Assembly (NCBI GenBank): GCA_916700875.1
Contig: CAKAKS010000062.1
Coordinates: 19,972,126-20,036,125 of the forward strand
DNA: 64,000 bases
Source: Sebastes aleutianus
Lineage: Eukaryota; Chordata; Actinopteri; Perciformes; Sebastidae
Direction of reading: 5' to 3'
Part shown: positions 1-12,280 of the stretch, one piece after another
Layout: the number at the start of each line of letters is the position of its first letter
How positions within the stretch are numbered: position 1 is the first letter of the stretch
Translations under genes and position numbers: made by a program
Notes under the pieces: model-generated
Told to the model about the DNA's origin: nothing
Database searches by the model: none
What the model saw: the letters and a program-made list of their open reading frames with translations, nothing else

Positions 1-486
1 ATCAGGTCACCCCTCCATTTGAACAGCTGTAGGCAGCTGTCTTGGCCGGCGAACAGAAATGTGTCCTCATACCACATCACAGCTCGGTGGAAGCTGTTGA
101 TACCCTCCGTGCTGTTTATTCCAAGATTTGTAGGCACACCCTTCACCTACAAGGCCACAGTCAAAATAAAGCATTGGCCAAATGATCTGAGATGGTATAT
201 TTAACGGAAACCGCTATGTTGCTGTTGATTATAAATACACCAGCAGCAATGCAATGGAATAGTGTAGTGTCCTGTTTCATTGAGTGCATCTAAATTTAGC
301 AATACGCAGCACCAACTGATTGATTAATTGCAATATATATGTTTGTGTGGGCCTATTTCCAGATGAATGTGAGTGTGGCTATGTGGCCTTAGTTGTTGAC
401 TTCATACTTTGTATGCTACTGGTATAATAACAGTTGCCTATTATTTTTTTTTACCATTAATTTAATTTATTTACCACAATAAATAC

Positions 487-1204
487 TAGGGCTGTCAAAG
501 TTAATGCGATAATAACGCGTTAACGCAAATTATTTTTAACGCCACTAATTTCTTTAACGCATTAACGCAACTTGTGATTTTTAGGCTGTAGCAGGCACAG
601 TTTTAAAGCTAGAGTAAAGATCCTGGCATCATATGAAACTAAAAAACCTAAAGAATCCATTGGTACCAACCATGTCATACTAGAAACGCTCCAAATAACG
701 CTCCAAACTTGCACTAAATTTTGGTGAGGAAAAGCCGGCCATTTACACAGGAGCCCCTTGACCTCTGACCTCAAGATATGTGAATGGAAATGGGTTCTAT
801 GGGTACCTACGAGTCTCCCCTTTACAGACATGCCCACTTTATGATAATCACATGCAGTTTGGGGCAAGTCATAGTCAAGTCAGCACACTGACACACTGAC
901 AGCTGTTGTTGTCTGTTGGGCTGCAGTTTGCCATGTTATGATTTGAGCATATTTTTTATACTAAATGCAGTACCTGTGAGGGTTTCTGGACAATATGTGT
1001 CATTGTTTTGCATTGGTAATTGATTTCCAATAATAAATATATACATTCATTTTCATAAAGCAGCATATTTGTCCACTCCCATGTTGATAAGAGTATTAAA
1101 TAATTGACAAATCTCCCTTTAAGGTACATTTTGAACAGATAACAAAATTTGTGATTAAGTTGCGATTAATCGCGATTAACTATTTTGATCAATTGACAGC
1201 CCTA
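487..1204. mobile_element. hAT-type MITE, TAGGGCTGTCAA family, copy 1
   Basis: Termini TAGGGCTGTCAAAGTTAATG and CAATTGACAGCCCTA are inverted repeats of about 12 bp with GTTAACG-type subterminal motifs. No transposase frame. The 8-bp flanks (ATAAATAC and ATTATATT) do not match, so the target duplication is lost or altered. Inverted copy at 57460-58134. Confidence 0.85.
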
Positions 1205-3266
1205 ATTATATTCCTTTTGTTGTTCTTTTAGAGCATCTCTTTATTTTGGTAATAAAAAAGTTGCTGTTAAAGCAGCCTCCATACATTCACTATTAATATA
1301 ACTGTTATTACTGTAACTTAAGAGGTTGCGTGTGAAAGCGAAGTCTGGTATGTTCAAACCTTCAGTATGAAGTGCAGCAGTCAGGTCACTCTGGTGGTAT
1401 ATTTCCCACTGCTGCTGTTCTTGTCACTGGTATGTGAGTTATAGGCCGTCGCAGAGAGCGTGCCAGGTTCTGGGTCCGCTTGGGATTAGATTTTGCATGC
1501 ACATGGATGTTTAGGATGAATGATCTATAAATACTGGAAATCATAGAATTATGTTATCAGCGCGAGAGGCAAACTTTGAAAATGAATTATTGCACTATAG
1601 TCTCCTATTTTATTTTATTCCCTCAAATACATTGCACAGATTTTCTCAGGGAAGGAAGTTTTGGAATATGTTGTTAGTATTTCAGATAGCATTTCCACAT
1701 GAGATCTTTTAAAATAACAAGACAATTTTCTCAGTGCAAGTTAATATCAAGACAGCTCAGTGGCTCACGATAGATTAAAATGAGTGCACACCTGATCAAC
1801 AAAGACAGAATAAAAGCCGTTCAGCCTGTCAGTTTTTCCATCTACAACGTCCCATTGGCATTATTCGTTATCACGCAAACAACAGCTCAATTCAGAACAG
1901 AGCAAAGCAGTGTGGGTGATTGGCTGGTTGCCTTCCTTCTCGTACCCTCAGGTGCTATTTTCCATGAGTTATTGCTCATTAATCATCATATTGGCCTACT
2001 GTAATTCAGTTGTTATAGTTTCCTATAGTCAGGCCCAGTACAGTACTCATGTTGGCAGCGTATTCATGCCCTCACTTGATCCACATGTCACATTATCCTA
2101 TAAAATGGTAATATATGAATAATTGCAACACCTTTCTCTTAAGTACAAGATGGAAATAATAAAAAATCTAAATCGTCATCCTCACTGCAGCAAATTGCAC
2201 TGAGAGTTGTTAAATTTGGCTGACTAACCCCTTAGTGCCAGTGTGGATGGCACTATTACAGGGAAAGGGATAGTTATATAATATATTCCAGCACTGTAGC
2301 TGCCAGTTCGCACAGAGACGTAAAAGGAAAAGTTACATTTCCATCTTTGCGTGGGATTCCAGTGGTCTCAGAGTCATGGATGTGGGAAGGCTGAGCTGTG
2401 GAAAAGGGCTTCCCCCTCCAGCTCCTTGTGTGTGAAATCACAAATCACTCTGACAGAAAAACCAAGGAACTCCCTTCCTGTGGCGTGCAATGCAACATGA
2501 CGTCGCCATGTTGGCTACGTGGTATACAGAGACCCTCTCTTGTGTAAAGGCAGAGTGGGATTGGTTGTTAACATTTCCATTACCCACAGGACGCTTAAAT
2601 ATGCCGCCATCAGAGTGGGTTGTTCTAAAAGGCATGAGGGAGCTTCGTGAAACAGAAATTGCATTGTGCACCCAGTCATACGAGTCGCCCCAAAATTCCA
2701 GAGGTAGCAGGCGGCTGGACCGGTCCTCTGTGAATTGTTTGAGCCGTATTTAGGAGAGAGTGGGAGGCATCACTATTAATGACCAGAGTACATTAGTGTC
2801 CTTATTTTAGCTGCCGGGCACTGTTTAGGGATCAAAGCATCGCGATTCAGAGCTCTTACACACGAACCTCCACCTCTGCTTCATGTCAATCTCTCGCTTG
2901 GCCTTCTCCCATCCTGGAGGGGCACCCGGGTCAGTGATATCACTCATTGTGAAAGCTAAGTGCACAGCTGCAAGGACTGGACAGGATCAGACAGCTGCTC
3001 CTGTGACTCACCGGAGAGGCCTTTCATCACACAGCCGCAAAAGGAATGGCGTGTGTGTCGGTGTGTGATTATCTATAAGCAAGCGAGTTGCTAAATGTCT
3101 GCATGCATGTAGGTGGATCAGGATCACGGATGTTGTGAACTAAAGTCAACCTGGCTGCTCTTCCCTAATCACTCAGGCGTTGACAAACAGAAATATTTTT
3201 AAAATATATAAATTAGAAAAAGCATTTTTCTTAAAAAAAAAAAAATTATATATGATCCTATGAATA

Positions 3267-3620
3267 GGATCGCTATTGTAATAAATTCAGGATAATTATT
3301 TCAATATAGAATATTCTAAATGTATATTTTTCAAATATAATAAATTATTACATTAATATATAACATGTATTAGAAATATTTGTAAAACATATAAATGATA
3401 TATATATAAAAATATATATAAATAAATATAATTTCAAATAGTATATTTTATAATAAAATATATTCCATGTGTGGATTTACTTGTATAATGCTTGGCATTA
3501 TGTTATTAATCGGATCGCTATTGTAATAAATACAGAATATTTATTTTATATAATGTAAAATATTCTAAATGTATTTTTTTTTAATACAATAAATTATTAC
3601 ATTAATATACAACATGCATT
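3267..3620. repeat. AT-rich block with a duplicated 105-bp segment
   Basis: GGATCGCTATTGTAATAAAT and AATATTCTAAATGTAT followed by ATTATTACATTAATATA occur at 3267-3372 and again at 3511-3620 in the same orientation, separated by TATATA-rich sequence. Confidence 0.8.
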
Positions 3621-3626
3621 TTAGGT

Positions 3627-3891
3627 GGGGCGGCACGGTGGCCCCGTGTTAGCGTGGGTTTTCTCCGGGTTCTCCGGTCCAAAGACATGCAGGTTAGGTT
3701 AGTTGTTGACTCTAAATTGCCCATAGGTGTGAATGTGAGAGTGAATGGTTGTCTGTCTCTATGTGTCAGCCCTGGATAGTCTGGCGACCTGTCCCGGATG
3801 TACCCCGCCTTCAGCCACTGTCAGCTGGGATCGGCTCCAGCACCCCCGCGACCTTGAATAGGATAAGCGGTTAGAGATAATGGATGAATGA
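3627..3891 (+). mobile_element. internally deleted teleost retroposon with 13-bp target duplication
   Basis: GGGGCGGCACGGTGG is joined directly to CCCCGTGTTAGCGTGGG. In the common teleost repeat a tRNA-like or 5' part separates these blocks. It continues through CCAAAGACATGCAGGTT, GTCTGGCGACCTGTCC and ATAAGCGGTTAGAGATAATG. Flanks ATGCATTTTAGGT (3614-3626) and ATGTATTTTAGGT (3892-3904) match at 12 of 13 bases. Confidence 0.85.
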
Positions 3892-5484
3892 ATGTATTTT
3901 AGGTAACAGTTGACAGATCCCTATGTTAATGGAAAGTTTTTTTTTAAATAATTGCACAGCAACCTTATAATTAATAATAGCATGGATAACATGGGCATTT
4001 TTGATTGCTTTTCTTTTTTTAACAGCCAATCTGGCTTGTATCAATCCTTCACATAGGACACAGCCATTTAATTATTGCTACTAATCGCAGACATGAATGT
4101 GGACGACAACATATTTAAATAACTAAGGAGGACTATAAGACCAGGTGGATTAGTGTAGGTCTTGTAATGCTAGATAGAGAGACAGAGAGGGAGGAGGGGG
4201 ATGGAGGAAAGTAGACGCCAGCAGCTTTAGTCAGAGCTGCTGTGGCCTCTGTATAGTGCTGATTGAGAACACTGTTGGCTCTGTCGCCAATGGTAACAGT
4301 CGGTGGTTAAATTATCCCTGAGCCCCGGTATGAGTCACACATTTTTTTCTGATAATATTTAGACGATGAAAAAGCTTTGCTTTTTTTACATGAACACTTT
4401 GAATTCAAGATTTATTTTTAGGATTACATCATTTTCACCACAGGTTGAGAACATTCTGGTCTAATCTTTAATAATACCCAAAGCAGGAGGATCTGCTGAT
4501 TTCCCACAGATCTTCTTGGCCTGTTTCATCATCCCTGATAGTCTGTAGACTGAAAAATGTTTCCCTTCTGTCTACTTTTTAATTGCATCTTCCTGTGTTG
4601 TGCCTCCTTCTGAGAGACGGCTCAGACAGTTGTTGGCTTGTCCGAGCAAATCAACACACACTCAGACGGAGAGAGAGTTCCCACTCTTTCTAGCCAACTT
4701 TTCCATGAGGTATGATTCACGCCACTCTTGGAGGAAAGAAACATTAGCAACAGACCTCCTTCTCATTGAGGAGAGCACACATACACTCAGTCACCATTCC
4801 CCTGGCACCTGTCAGTAAACACACACACACACTGTGACGACTTTTCCGTTGCTGGTAAGTGGGAGGAGAGTGGAAGGTAATGCAGGGACACTAATGGACT
4901 TACCATCTCCTTCCTCAAGCTCCCAGTCTCCTGCTTGTTATCAGGCAGGGAAACCCAAACAGGGTTTGCTGATGTTATCACAATTTCCACAGATACAGTG
5001 AGTCAAGTTTTAAGAATGCAAACAACAAAATGTTCCAACATGCAATCGCTCTGTTTTTTCATATGGGTTCCCACAATCCTTGGAAGATTAATCAAAGATT
5101 GAAACATTTTTATAATGTGACAAAAATAGACACGCCGATTAATCAGACGATATAAGCTTATTACAGATATACAGTATCATATTGGCGTGTAAGTTGGCCG
5201 ATAAGTAAAAAGAAATATCCATGGATCACATGATTACAGCTTGTCCATGATTGAAAAACCTGGCACAATGTTAACATTTTACCAACCTTAAGTGGAACCG
5301 TAAAGCCAATCCACCAAACAAGACCTTTAGAGTCATTAAAGAATCCTTGAGCAAGTACTGTACCACAGAAACTCCTTCGCCATTTGTAGTATGCTTTGTT
5401 TTCCATCTATTCCAAGGTTCATTGAGTTTCCAGATAAAAACATCAGTTAATTGAGCCATGATGGTCTTGATTAAGTCGTATCCA

Positions 5485-6056
5485 GGCGGCAACCTTTGGT
5501 TCTGAAAAGTGAAGCCAATGTGGAAGTGCCTTAAACATGCATTCTTTCTGATAGCCAGCAGGGGGCGACTCCTCTGGTTGCAGAAAGAAGTCTATGAGAA
5601 AATGAGCCTACTTCTCTCTTGATTTATTACCTCAGTAAACATTGTAAACATGAGTTTATGGTCTCAATCGCTAGTTTCAAGTCTTCTTCAATACAACATG
5701 ATGTTCATTTAGTAAATTATGGTCCCATTTAAAGTCGAATAGACCATAAGGCACGGTATGCTTTAGGGCGTGGCTATCTTGTGACTGACAGGTCACTACC
5801 ACGGCGATGTCCAATCTGGGAGTTGTCCGTGTTTTTGTCTTAGAACCTTAACCCTTTCACAGTGTGTTTTCAGTTCATAAAAGTTGATTGTAACATTTTG
5901 GACACCTCAAAATGTCTTATTCAGCGTTCGGTTGTATTTAGCTCCACCCTTTCGTGTCACTTCTGGTTGCAAAAAAAATAAGATGGCGACGGCCAAAATG
6001 AAGAACTCGAGGCTTTAAAACTGTAGTCCACAAACCAATAGGTGACGTCACGGTGT
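5485..6056 (+). repeat. dispersed repeat, copy 1
   Basis: Shares TCTGAAAAGTGAAGCCAATG, AGCCAGCAGGGGGCGACTCC, AACATGAGTTTATGGTCTCA and TCACTTCTGGTTGCA with 60527-61013 in the same orientation. It ends near GGTGACGTCACGGTG. Non-coding. Confidence 0.85.
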
Positions 6057-7752
6057 CCCACAAGGACACGCTACTGCGCCTCTCCTATCGGCCCAGTGGA
6101 TGCAGAAGATTGCCGGATGATCCTGGTACTTTATCACTTGGCAGTCGAGCTATTTTGGCTTCCTGCACCACTGAGCAACTCTCATAGGAATGAATGGGAG
6201 CCTGCCTACAAGGCTGTGTCCAGTTCTCTTAATAACTCCATGATTCAGGCATCAGAAATTCTTATGAAAAAGTTTGGCTTCATGGAAAAAAAAGTGTCTG
6301 CATTTCTGTGTGTGAGGGTGGGTGTACACGTGTCAGTATCAATACTTGCAATGGATTTGTATGTGTGTATTTATACACAGACGTTGTGTTTCCTAAGGGC
6401 TGTATACTCCAGGAACACAAGAGATGCACTTATATATTAAATGCGAGCTTAACACCCTTTCAATTTTAGCCCACCAGCCAAACTCTCCACAGCAGCAAAC
6501 AAGTTTTGCCAGGGACATATGAGGTCACTTGAACAGCTTCTCAGACAGCTATTCATAGTGTTTTTTTATGTCCCTGTGAGTACACATGTTTACTGTCTGT
6601 GGATTTATCTTTAAATCTTCATTAAGTTCTGGTCACATTTCAGGACTTCTGAGCATATTTGTCCTATTCAGTTTTGTTCGTTATTTTACATCATTTTGAC
6701 AGAATATACGGAAAAATATTGTGGCAGAGTTATGTGCTCATGCATTCAAAAATGTCTCTTATTAATGTTACTATTGCAGCTCTGTGTGCATGTTGTCTGC
6801 ACAGCAGGTGCAGTATATATTTAATTGTAATACATTCACATTGGTATATTGTTGTAGCGATGTCAGCTGTTTATCCAGCTAAACTTCACCACCCACCAGA
6901 GACAACATGAGCAGGTGGTTGCCATGGCGACAGAGCTCTGTGTTTATCTGTTGCCGTGCGTGAGAGGAGGGTGTTGTGTGGGCGAGAGGGGGGATAGTCT
7001 GTAGGACGCTGCAGTGGCTGACAGCCAGAGAGCGGTACATTGAATCCAGAGAGAGGCAAAGGCCAGCCAAAAATAAACCCACACAGAGCAGGTCGGCCGA
7101 GCCCACACCATACACGGCACCAATGTCCATTTTATGGTAGGATCGTATGGCAATATTTGAACTGCCCAGGGAGATGTGGCGATCACATGATCTGACAGGT
7201 GTCTTTCAGAAGTTTCACATCAGCATTGAAATCCAGATTTACTCTAAATATTGCAAGTTACTAATGACGTAACACTACAAAACCCAAGTTCCACTATCAG
7301 CTTTTAAACCTTTATTCTACTTGAAAACATTGATACTGACAGTGACAAACCAAGACATGCCTTAATATACTTCTTCACACTCCCTAACATCCCTCAAACA
7401 TGCCACCTCCTCATGCCAGCCATGCTATATATGTGTTTCAACGTTTCTGCTGGAGATTGAGTCTGCATGTGGCAACAATACTGGATCAGTATTGGACAAA
7501 ACTGAGTGGGAGACATATTATATTTTCTCAAATTCAACATGTCAAACCAAATTAGCTTTTAGCTTTAAGCTTATATTCAGATTGTGAACCTTCGACTCAA
7601 ATCTGCTAATATATAAAATGATGAACCCAGTTTCAGACAACCTGGTAATGCTAAAATGCGATGAAGACAGAGACATCAGTCAAAGGATGCTTTCATTTTT
7701 TTAATTTAATTTAATTTTTTAGAGGTATTTCTACACCGATAAGAATAAAATG

Positions 7753-7932
7753 TAGGGCTGCCGATTGAGTGTTTTTTATTTATTGTTTTTCATGCTGAAT
7801 AATTTATTTCCAAGAAACTTATAAGCACATCTCTGGTAAACACAATATTTGCACAAAAGTTTTACAGATCTGTCGATTAAATCAACTAATCAATTAGTCG
7901 ACTAATAATTTCTTTGGTCGAAGACAGTCCTA
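7753..7932. mobile_element. hAT-type MITE with near-perfect target duplication
   Basis: Begins TAGGGCTGCCGATTGAG and ends TCGAAGACAGTCCTA. Flanks ATAAAATG (7745-7752) and ACAAAATG (7933-7940) match at 7 of 8 bases. Contains TCGATTAAATCAACTAATCA palindromic runs. Related copy at 48490-48713. Confidence 0.85.
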
Positions 7933-9461
7933 ACAAAATGTAAAAAATAAATTAGATATTATAAGTAGAAATTAAAAATAGACTGAATTCTTAAAATGTC
8001 CCGTGGTATGCTGTACGAACAACATCGTTTAAAGAAGTTAACATCGAGTATCAAACATACAATTATACAAAATATCAGTTTTGGCCTTCATAAAACCCTC
8101 ACTGGTCTGACTCTATAGTTTGTATGATGGCACAGGCATCTGTGGTGGGAAAGCCATGGTGACTTACTCTCATACTTCTGTTTTTTTAATATAATAATTA
8201 TATATTTATATTTACAATGACAATATTGAGTGTATCTACAAAGTCAGTGAAGATGGTGATGGTGGATTAAATCCAAAGAGAAGCAGTGAGGTTTGGCCCT
8301 GAGGTGCAGCAGGGTGGGACTTCTAATCCCTCTAGGGGCCACCGACAGATATGCTGTTAGGGGGTTAACATTGTTGGCATAGTACTGCTTCTCCCTGTGT
8401 GGATATCTGGTACCACACTGACAGTGTCCTGCCACATAACATGGAAATATGGTTGCTGCAGTCCTGGTTGATTGGCAGCTGTCAGCAGTAACTTTATGTG
8501 CACTGTGTGGTAAAGTCAAAGATTATAAGGAAGTGTAAACCAATGGGGTTGGTCTTACAACTCTGTAATGTATTGCTGTATGAGAACAGATATAACCCTA
8601 CGTGTGGGTTTACACATACAGTTATTTGTGTGAAACTGCTGCACGTCTGTGCTGAACATTATATGGCTAAACTGAAACTGTACTAACCACCAAGTCTTTC
8701 CAGTGAAGTGAAAGCAGCATCATGCATTATATAATATAGATATAAGACATCTATAATTTATAGATAATCCATAATTTTTAATATAAAATCACATTCTTTG
8801 TTTACTGTAAGATTTGATTGCAAATTAGGCCTTTAAGTCACAACACTGAAAGTGTGTGGGTTCAAGTATTTACAGAGAAAGGATAGCAAAATGGCAGGAA
8901 ACACTCCTGTGGTTAGATGTAACAGCCTGTAGTCTTTAGTTTCAATATCACTGTGGAGTTGCAGATCATTTATCTTCTGTTATTATCATTTCAGGGATGT
9001 GGTATACAGTAGCCTACATGTGACCACGCCGACTACACACTTATATTAAGACTTGAAGTGTAAAATAGCTGGATGTAGCCATGTTATCACTGGACTGTTG
9101 GCATATGATTGACACCACTAGATGGCAGTCTACACCAGCTACAAGCAGTGAAATGTGTGCACTGTCTGAATGTGTAGATGTCACATGAATCTGTGAAGCA
9201 TCATGCTCATATTTTCAATTTCATTTCTCACCCAAAGGCCATTAACTTCACTTTCTCACGCTGGTAATTTGCACATGACATATTGAATGAAATGCCATCA
9301 TTTCCATGAATCATACAATACAATCAGTGTAGCACTGTGTCTGATAATATTGTCGTAAATGTCAAACTGAAAATGTAATTCAATTCACACATTGTGATTC
9401 CTCAATATAATGCTGCTGTGGTTTAATAGTGTTCTGTTTTTCTTCTATTGTGCTCACTCAG

Positions 9462-10226
9462 GACCAAGTGAAGCCACCGAAGACATCCAAATCCAAGACA
9501 GGAGAGACGGTAGTTGAAGGCGTAGCCGTGGAGGGCCTTGAGCAGATACCTGAGGGACAAGAGGGACTCTCAGACAATCTCAACTCAGACGAGGAGGTGG
9601 AGATCGAGGAGATTATCGAGGAGTCTCGCACCAAGCGCATCCAACGCACCACCAAGCAGCAAGTGGACAATATAAAGAAAGCCTTCTCCAAAGAGAACAT
9701 GGAGAAGAGCAAAATAAAGACAAAGGAAAACTTGGAGAAGACCAGACAGAGAACCCGCGAGAACCTGGAGAAGACGAGACAGAAAACCCGCGACAACCTG
9801 GAGAAAACCAAGCACAGCCTGGAGAAGAAGATGGGCAAGCTCGGGACCCGCATGACCCCCAACACGGAGCGCCGGGCGAAGATGAAGAGCTCCAAAGAGA
9901 AGGCGAAAAAGTCCCTCAATCCCGACCACACGATCTACGCTCGCTCCAAGACCAGCGTGTACCGCGTGCCCCCCTTCACCTTCCACGTGAAGAAGATCCG
10001 AGAAGGGGAGGAGGAGGTGGTGCAGAACACGGAGATGGAGGAGGAGGCCGAGGCCGAGGGCCACCCGGAGGGAGAGGAGAACGGGCTGGGCGTGCACGTG
10101 GAGGTGGAAGAAGGGGAGCTGGTGCGTGTAGACAGCCCAGAGATGGAGGCTCTGTTGGAGGTGACTGAGGACTCTCAGCTGGTCATGGTGGAGTCAGACC
10201 ACCTAAAGAAGGCCCAAAGCGAATAG
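9462..10226 (+). CDS. cavin1: cavin-1 (PTRF), last coding exon
   Basis: Final coding exon of the caveolae coat protein cavin-1, which trimerises, binds phosphatidylserine membranes with caveolin and shapes caveolae. It was first named as an RNA polymerase I transcript release factor. The exon begins after a pyrimidine-rich acceptor (tgctcactcag) in phase 0 and encodes 254 residues to a TAG stop. Visible in order are an acidic segment (SDEEVEIEEIIEESR); the basic HR2 start (RTKRIQRTTKQQ); four clear 11-residue repeats of the type RENLEKTRQKT; the KMGKLGTRM motif; a conserved YARSKT block; PPFTFHVKKIREG; and an acidic C-terminus ending in LLEVTEDSQLVMVE. Recalled mammalian cavin-1 has the same order. 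The N-terminal exon is outside the window. Teleosts have two cavin1 paralogues. The expanded 11-mer repeat and linkage to stat3 favour the cavin1b copy, but this is inference. Confidence 0.96.
   Translation, partial: DQVKPPKTSKSKTGETVVEGVAVEGLEQIPEGQEGLSDNLNSDEEVEIEEIIEESRTKRIQRTTKQQVDNIKKAFSKENMEKSKIKTKENLEKTRQRTRENLEKTRQKTRDNLEKTKHSLEKKMGKLGTRMTPNTERRAKMKSSKEKAKKSLNPDHTIYARSKTSVYRVPPFTFHVKKIREGEEEVVQNTEMEEEAEAEGHPEGEENGLGVHVEVEEGELVRVDSPEMEALLEVTEDSQLVMVESDHLKKAQSE
9690..9821 (+). repeat. cavin1: 33-bp tandem repeats encoding undecad coiled-coil repeats
   Basis: Four consecutive 33-nt units in phase encode 11-mers: KENMEKSKIKT (9690-9722), KENLEKTRQRT (9723-9755), RENLEKTRQKT (9756-9788) and RDNLEKTKHSL (9789-9821), followed by a degenerate fifth, EKKMGKLGTRM. 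In cavin-1 this region forms a lipid-binding coiled coil (the UC1 undecad domain). The recalled human protein has three comparable units before the KRMNKLGTR unit, so this protein carries one more. Confidence 0.85.
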
Positions 10227-10672
10227 AGCGTCCCAGCTCTGCAGGGCTCTGGAGGAAGAGGATGAAGAGGGGGAACGGAGTCTAATCATAAGGACACAAT
10301 ATTAGTCGTCGGGACTTTCTAGACGTGATCACAATCTATGACATCTCATTTGTTCTCTTTTTACGGCACCCAACAGGGATGACTTTCATATTTGCTCCTC
10401 TTTAGCATACAAATAGAGTAAAACAAAATTTAGCTTTTGAAACATGCTGCAGGCTGACTGATTACAATTAGGCTATTTGCTGTTGGTTTGACAAATTGAG
10501 TGGCTATAAGAATAAAAAAGGTATAAATAGTCTTTGCTATTGAGGATGTAATGTTTAATCTAATATTCGCCATGTATGATATGCACATTAGTAGGTATAT
10601 TAACAGAAAGTTGTTGGCAGGATTTATGCTTTAATCGATTTAGTGATGTAATGTGCAGGAGTGAAACAAAAC

Positions 10673-10678
10673 AATAAA
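10673..10678 (+). terminator. cavin1: candidate poly(A) signal, cavin1 (proximal)
   Basis: AATAAA hexamer about 450 nt after the cavin1 stop codon. It may give a short 3' UTR. Use is not proven. Confidence 0.5.
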
Positions 10679-11299
10679 CTAGTATGCCTACAGAAGAAAT
10701 AAGAACTAGAACATAAAGGTTATTTACTGCCAATCACTCACTGTCAAATGGTACAATATAATGGAACAATATAATGTAAACTACAGCATTACTAAAAATA
10801 GAAGCGCAATATCTGATAAATTATATTGGAAACACTGACAAACCCAACACTATTTAAACACTCAGATAGCACTGGGGCCATCCCCAATATAAAATGGGTA
10901 TTCACAGCTTTGCAGCGCGGCGCAACAGGCTGACATGTTCTTCTGTCTGTCTGTCTGTCTCCATCTCCCCTGGGACAGTGCCGCTGCCACACTACTGTAC
11001 AAATACGCACCTCTACACATAACAAACAGCAATATCCATATGAGAATAACTAATAATAATTAACATTAAATATGAATAATAAATAATGTTGTGGGATTAT
11101 TCCTTATTTCATGGGCTATTTTGGGATTTATACTTTATTATTACATACTTATATATAAAAAACAAACAAAAAATGAAGCGTCACGTTAAACAGCTAAAGT
11201 TACTGTTGTGAACAATCATTCTAAGACCTAATGTTTTACCTTTTTGAAGACGAGGGTACAAGTCACATCCTGTATGTACATTTTTTGTGCTTTGATAAA

Positions 11300-11305
11300 A
11301 ATAAA
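11300..11305 (+). terminator. cavin1: candidate poly(A) signal, cavin1 (distal)
   Basis: AATAAA within AAAAATAAAG, about 1.07 kb after the stop and preceded by a T-rich, TGTA-containing stretch (TGTATGTACATTTTTTG), which resembles the upstream elements of cleavage sites. Confidence 0.6.
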
Positions 11306-12251
11306 GATAGTGACAAAGGATCATGAAGCCTTAAAAGAATCAGTAGTCCACCACTGAGTTTTAAGTTATGCTATATTAATGTCTACCTGCTCTATTCTGG
11401 GTCACTCATTCAAAATGTCAGCTATATATTATGATGAAATACTCAAAGTTGATATTAATAGAATGTAGTCTTTTGTATTTTTACAATGCATGCTTGAAAA
11501 CTTGCTTGATCATTTACTGTAATGTTTTGATGTATACACTCACCGTGCTATATTTGTTGCGTCTGGACATGCTGTACTCGCCAACCTCCAAATAGCACCT
11601 CTGCACAGAGAAGAAGAACACGACTGTGTCACCATGGTCACAGCCCATCACGGTACATTTACACATCCCTGTTAAAGTTTTCAAAGGTTATTGGAGGCAG
11701 AAAAATGATGGACTGAAGAGCAAGATGACAGTTTAATGACTGACTGACGTGGAGAATGTCATCCTGAATGCAGTCGAAGTGAGACAGCACACGGCCCAGT
11801 ATTATGAATGGCGTGGCACTTTAAGAAATGTCAGAACATAATGACGTAGTCCAGAGGCCAGGTGAAATCTTCCTCTGAATTATTAAAGAAATGTCCACAC
11901 TGACAAAAAAAAACGCTGCCTGACCACCATTGTAAGTTTGATTCTGGAGGATTAGAGGAAGCTACAATAATTGGATTGTAATTATTCTGATGTAAACTGG
12001 CAAAGCCGATGTTCAATCGTTGCTATACTTTTGATGATGAAAGGCAAGCACACAGGGCTCCGGACAAGGAGAGGGTTTCCATTTTCATCCCTAGAGATGT
12101 GTGTGATCTTGATGTGGTGCAGGCAGGCAGAAGCCCAGTGTGTAACATGGAGAACCATTAAAGTAATCAATGGGCTGGGGAATGCAATTAAGGAGAGTGC
12201 TCCCTCAGAGCGCTGAGCAGGGTAGAGAGCAGTGAGAAGGACAGAGAAAAG

Positions 12252-12280
12252 GTGTGTCCGTGTGTCCGTGTGTGCGTGTG

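Larger units (their letters stand above)
1..9461 (+). other. cavin1: 3' part of a long cavin1 intron
   Basis: No coding exon was recognised here on either strand. The short open frames lack conserved composition, and the first cavin1 exon (N-terminal coiled-coil half of the protein) is not present, so it must lie upstream of the window. The stretch holds interspersed repeats, listed separately at 487-1204, 3627-3891, 5485-6056 and 7753-7932, plus an AT-rich block near 3190-3620. The rest (1205-3190, 3905-5480, 6060-7750 and 7933-9461) looks like single-copy intron sequence in which I see nothing definite. That it is an intron is inferred from the splice acceptor at 9460-9461 and the known two-exon coding structure of mammalian CAVIN1. 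Confidence 0.8.
10227..11310 (+). other. cavin1: cavin1 3' UTR
   Basis: Non-coding sequence after the cavin1 stop. It is AT-rich with no conserved open frame and includes a short CTGT microsatellite at 10941-10962. The end is placed at the second poly(A) signal. The UTR assignment is inferred from position and signals. Confidence 0.7.

Noticed and set aside
9458..10097. Long antisense open frames opposite cavin1 exon
   Set aside because: Shadow frames of the codon-biased Glu/Lys-rich cavin1 coding sequence; the plus-strand protein is clearly the conserved one.
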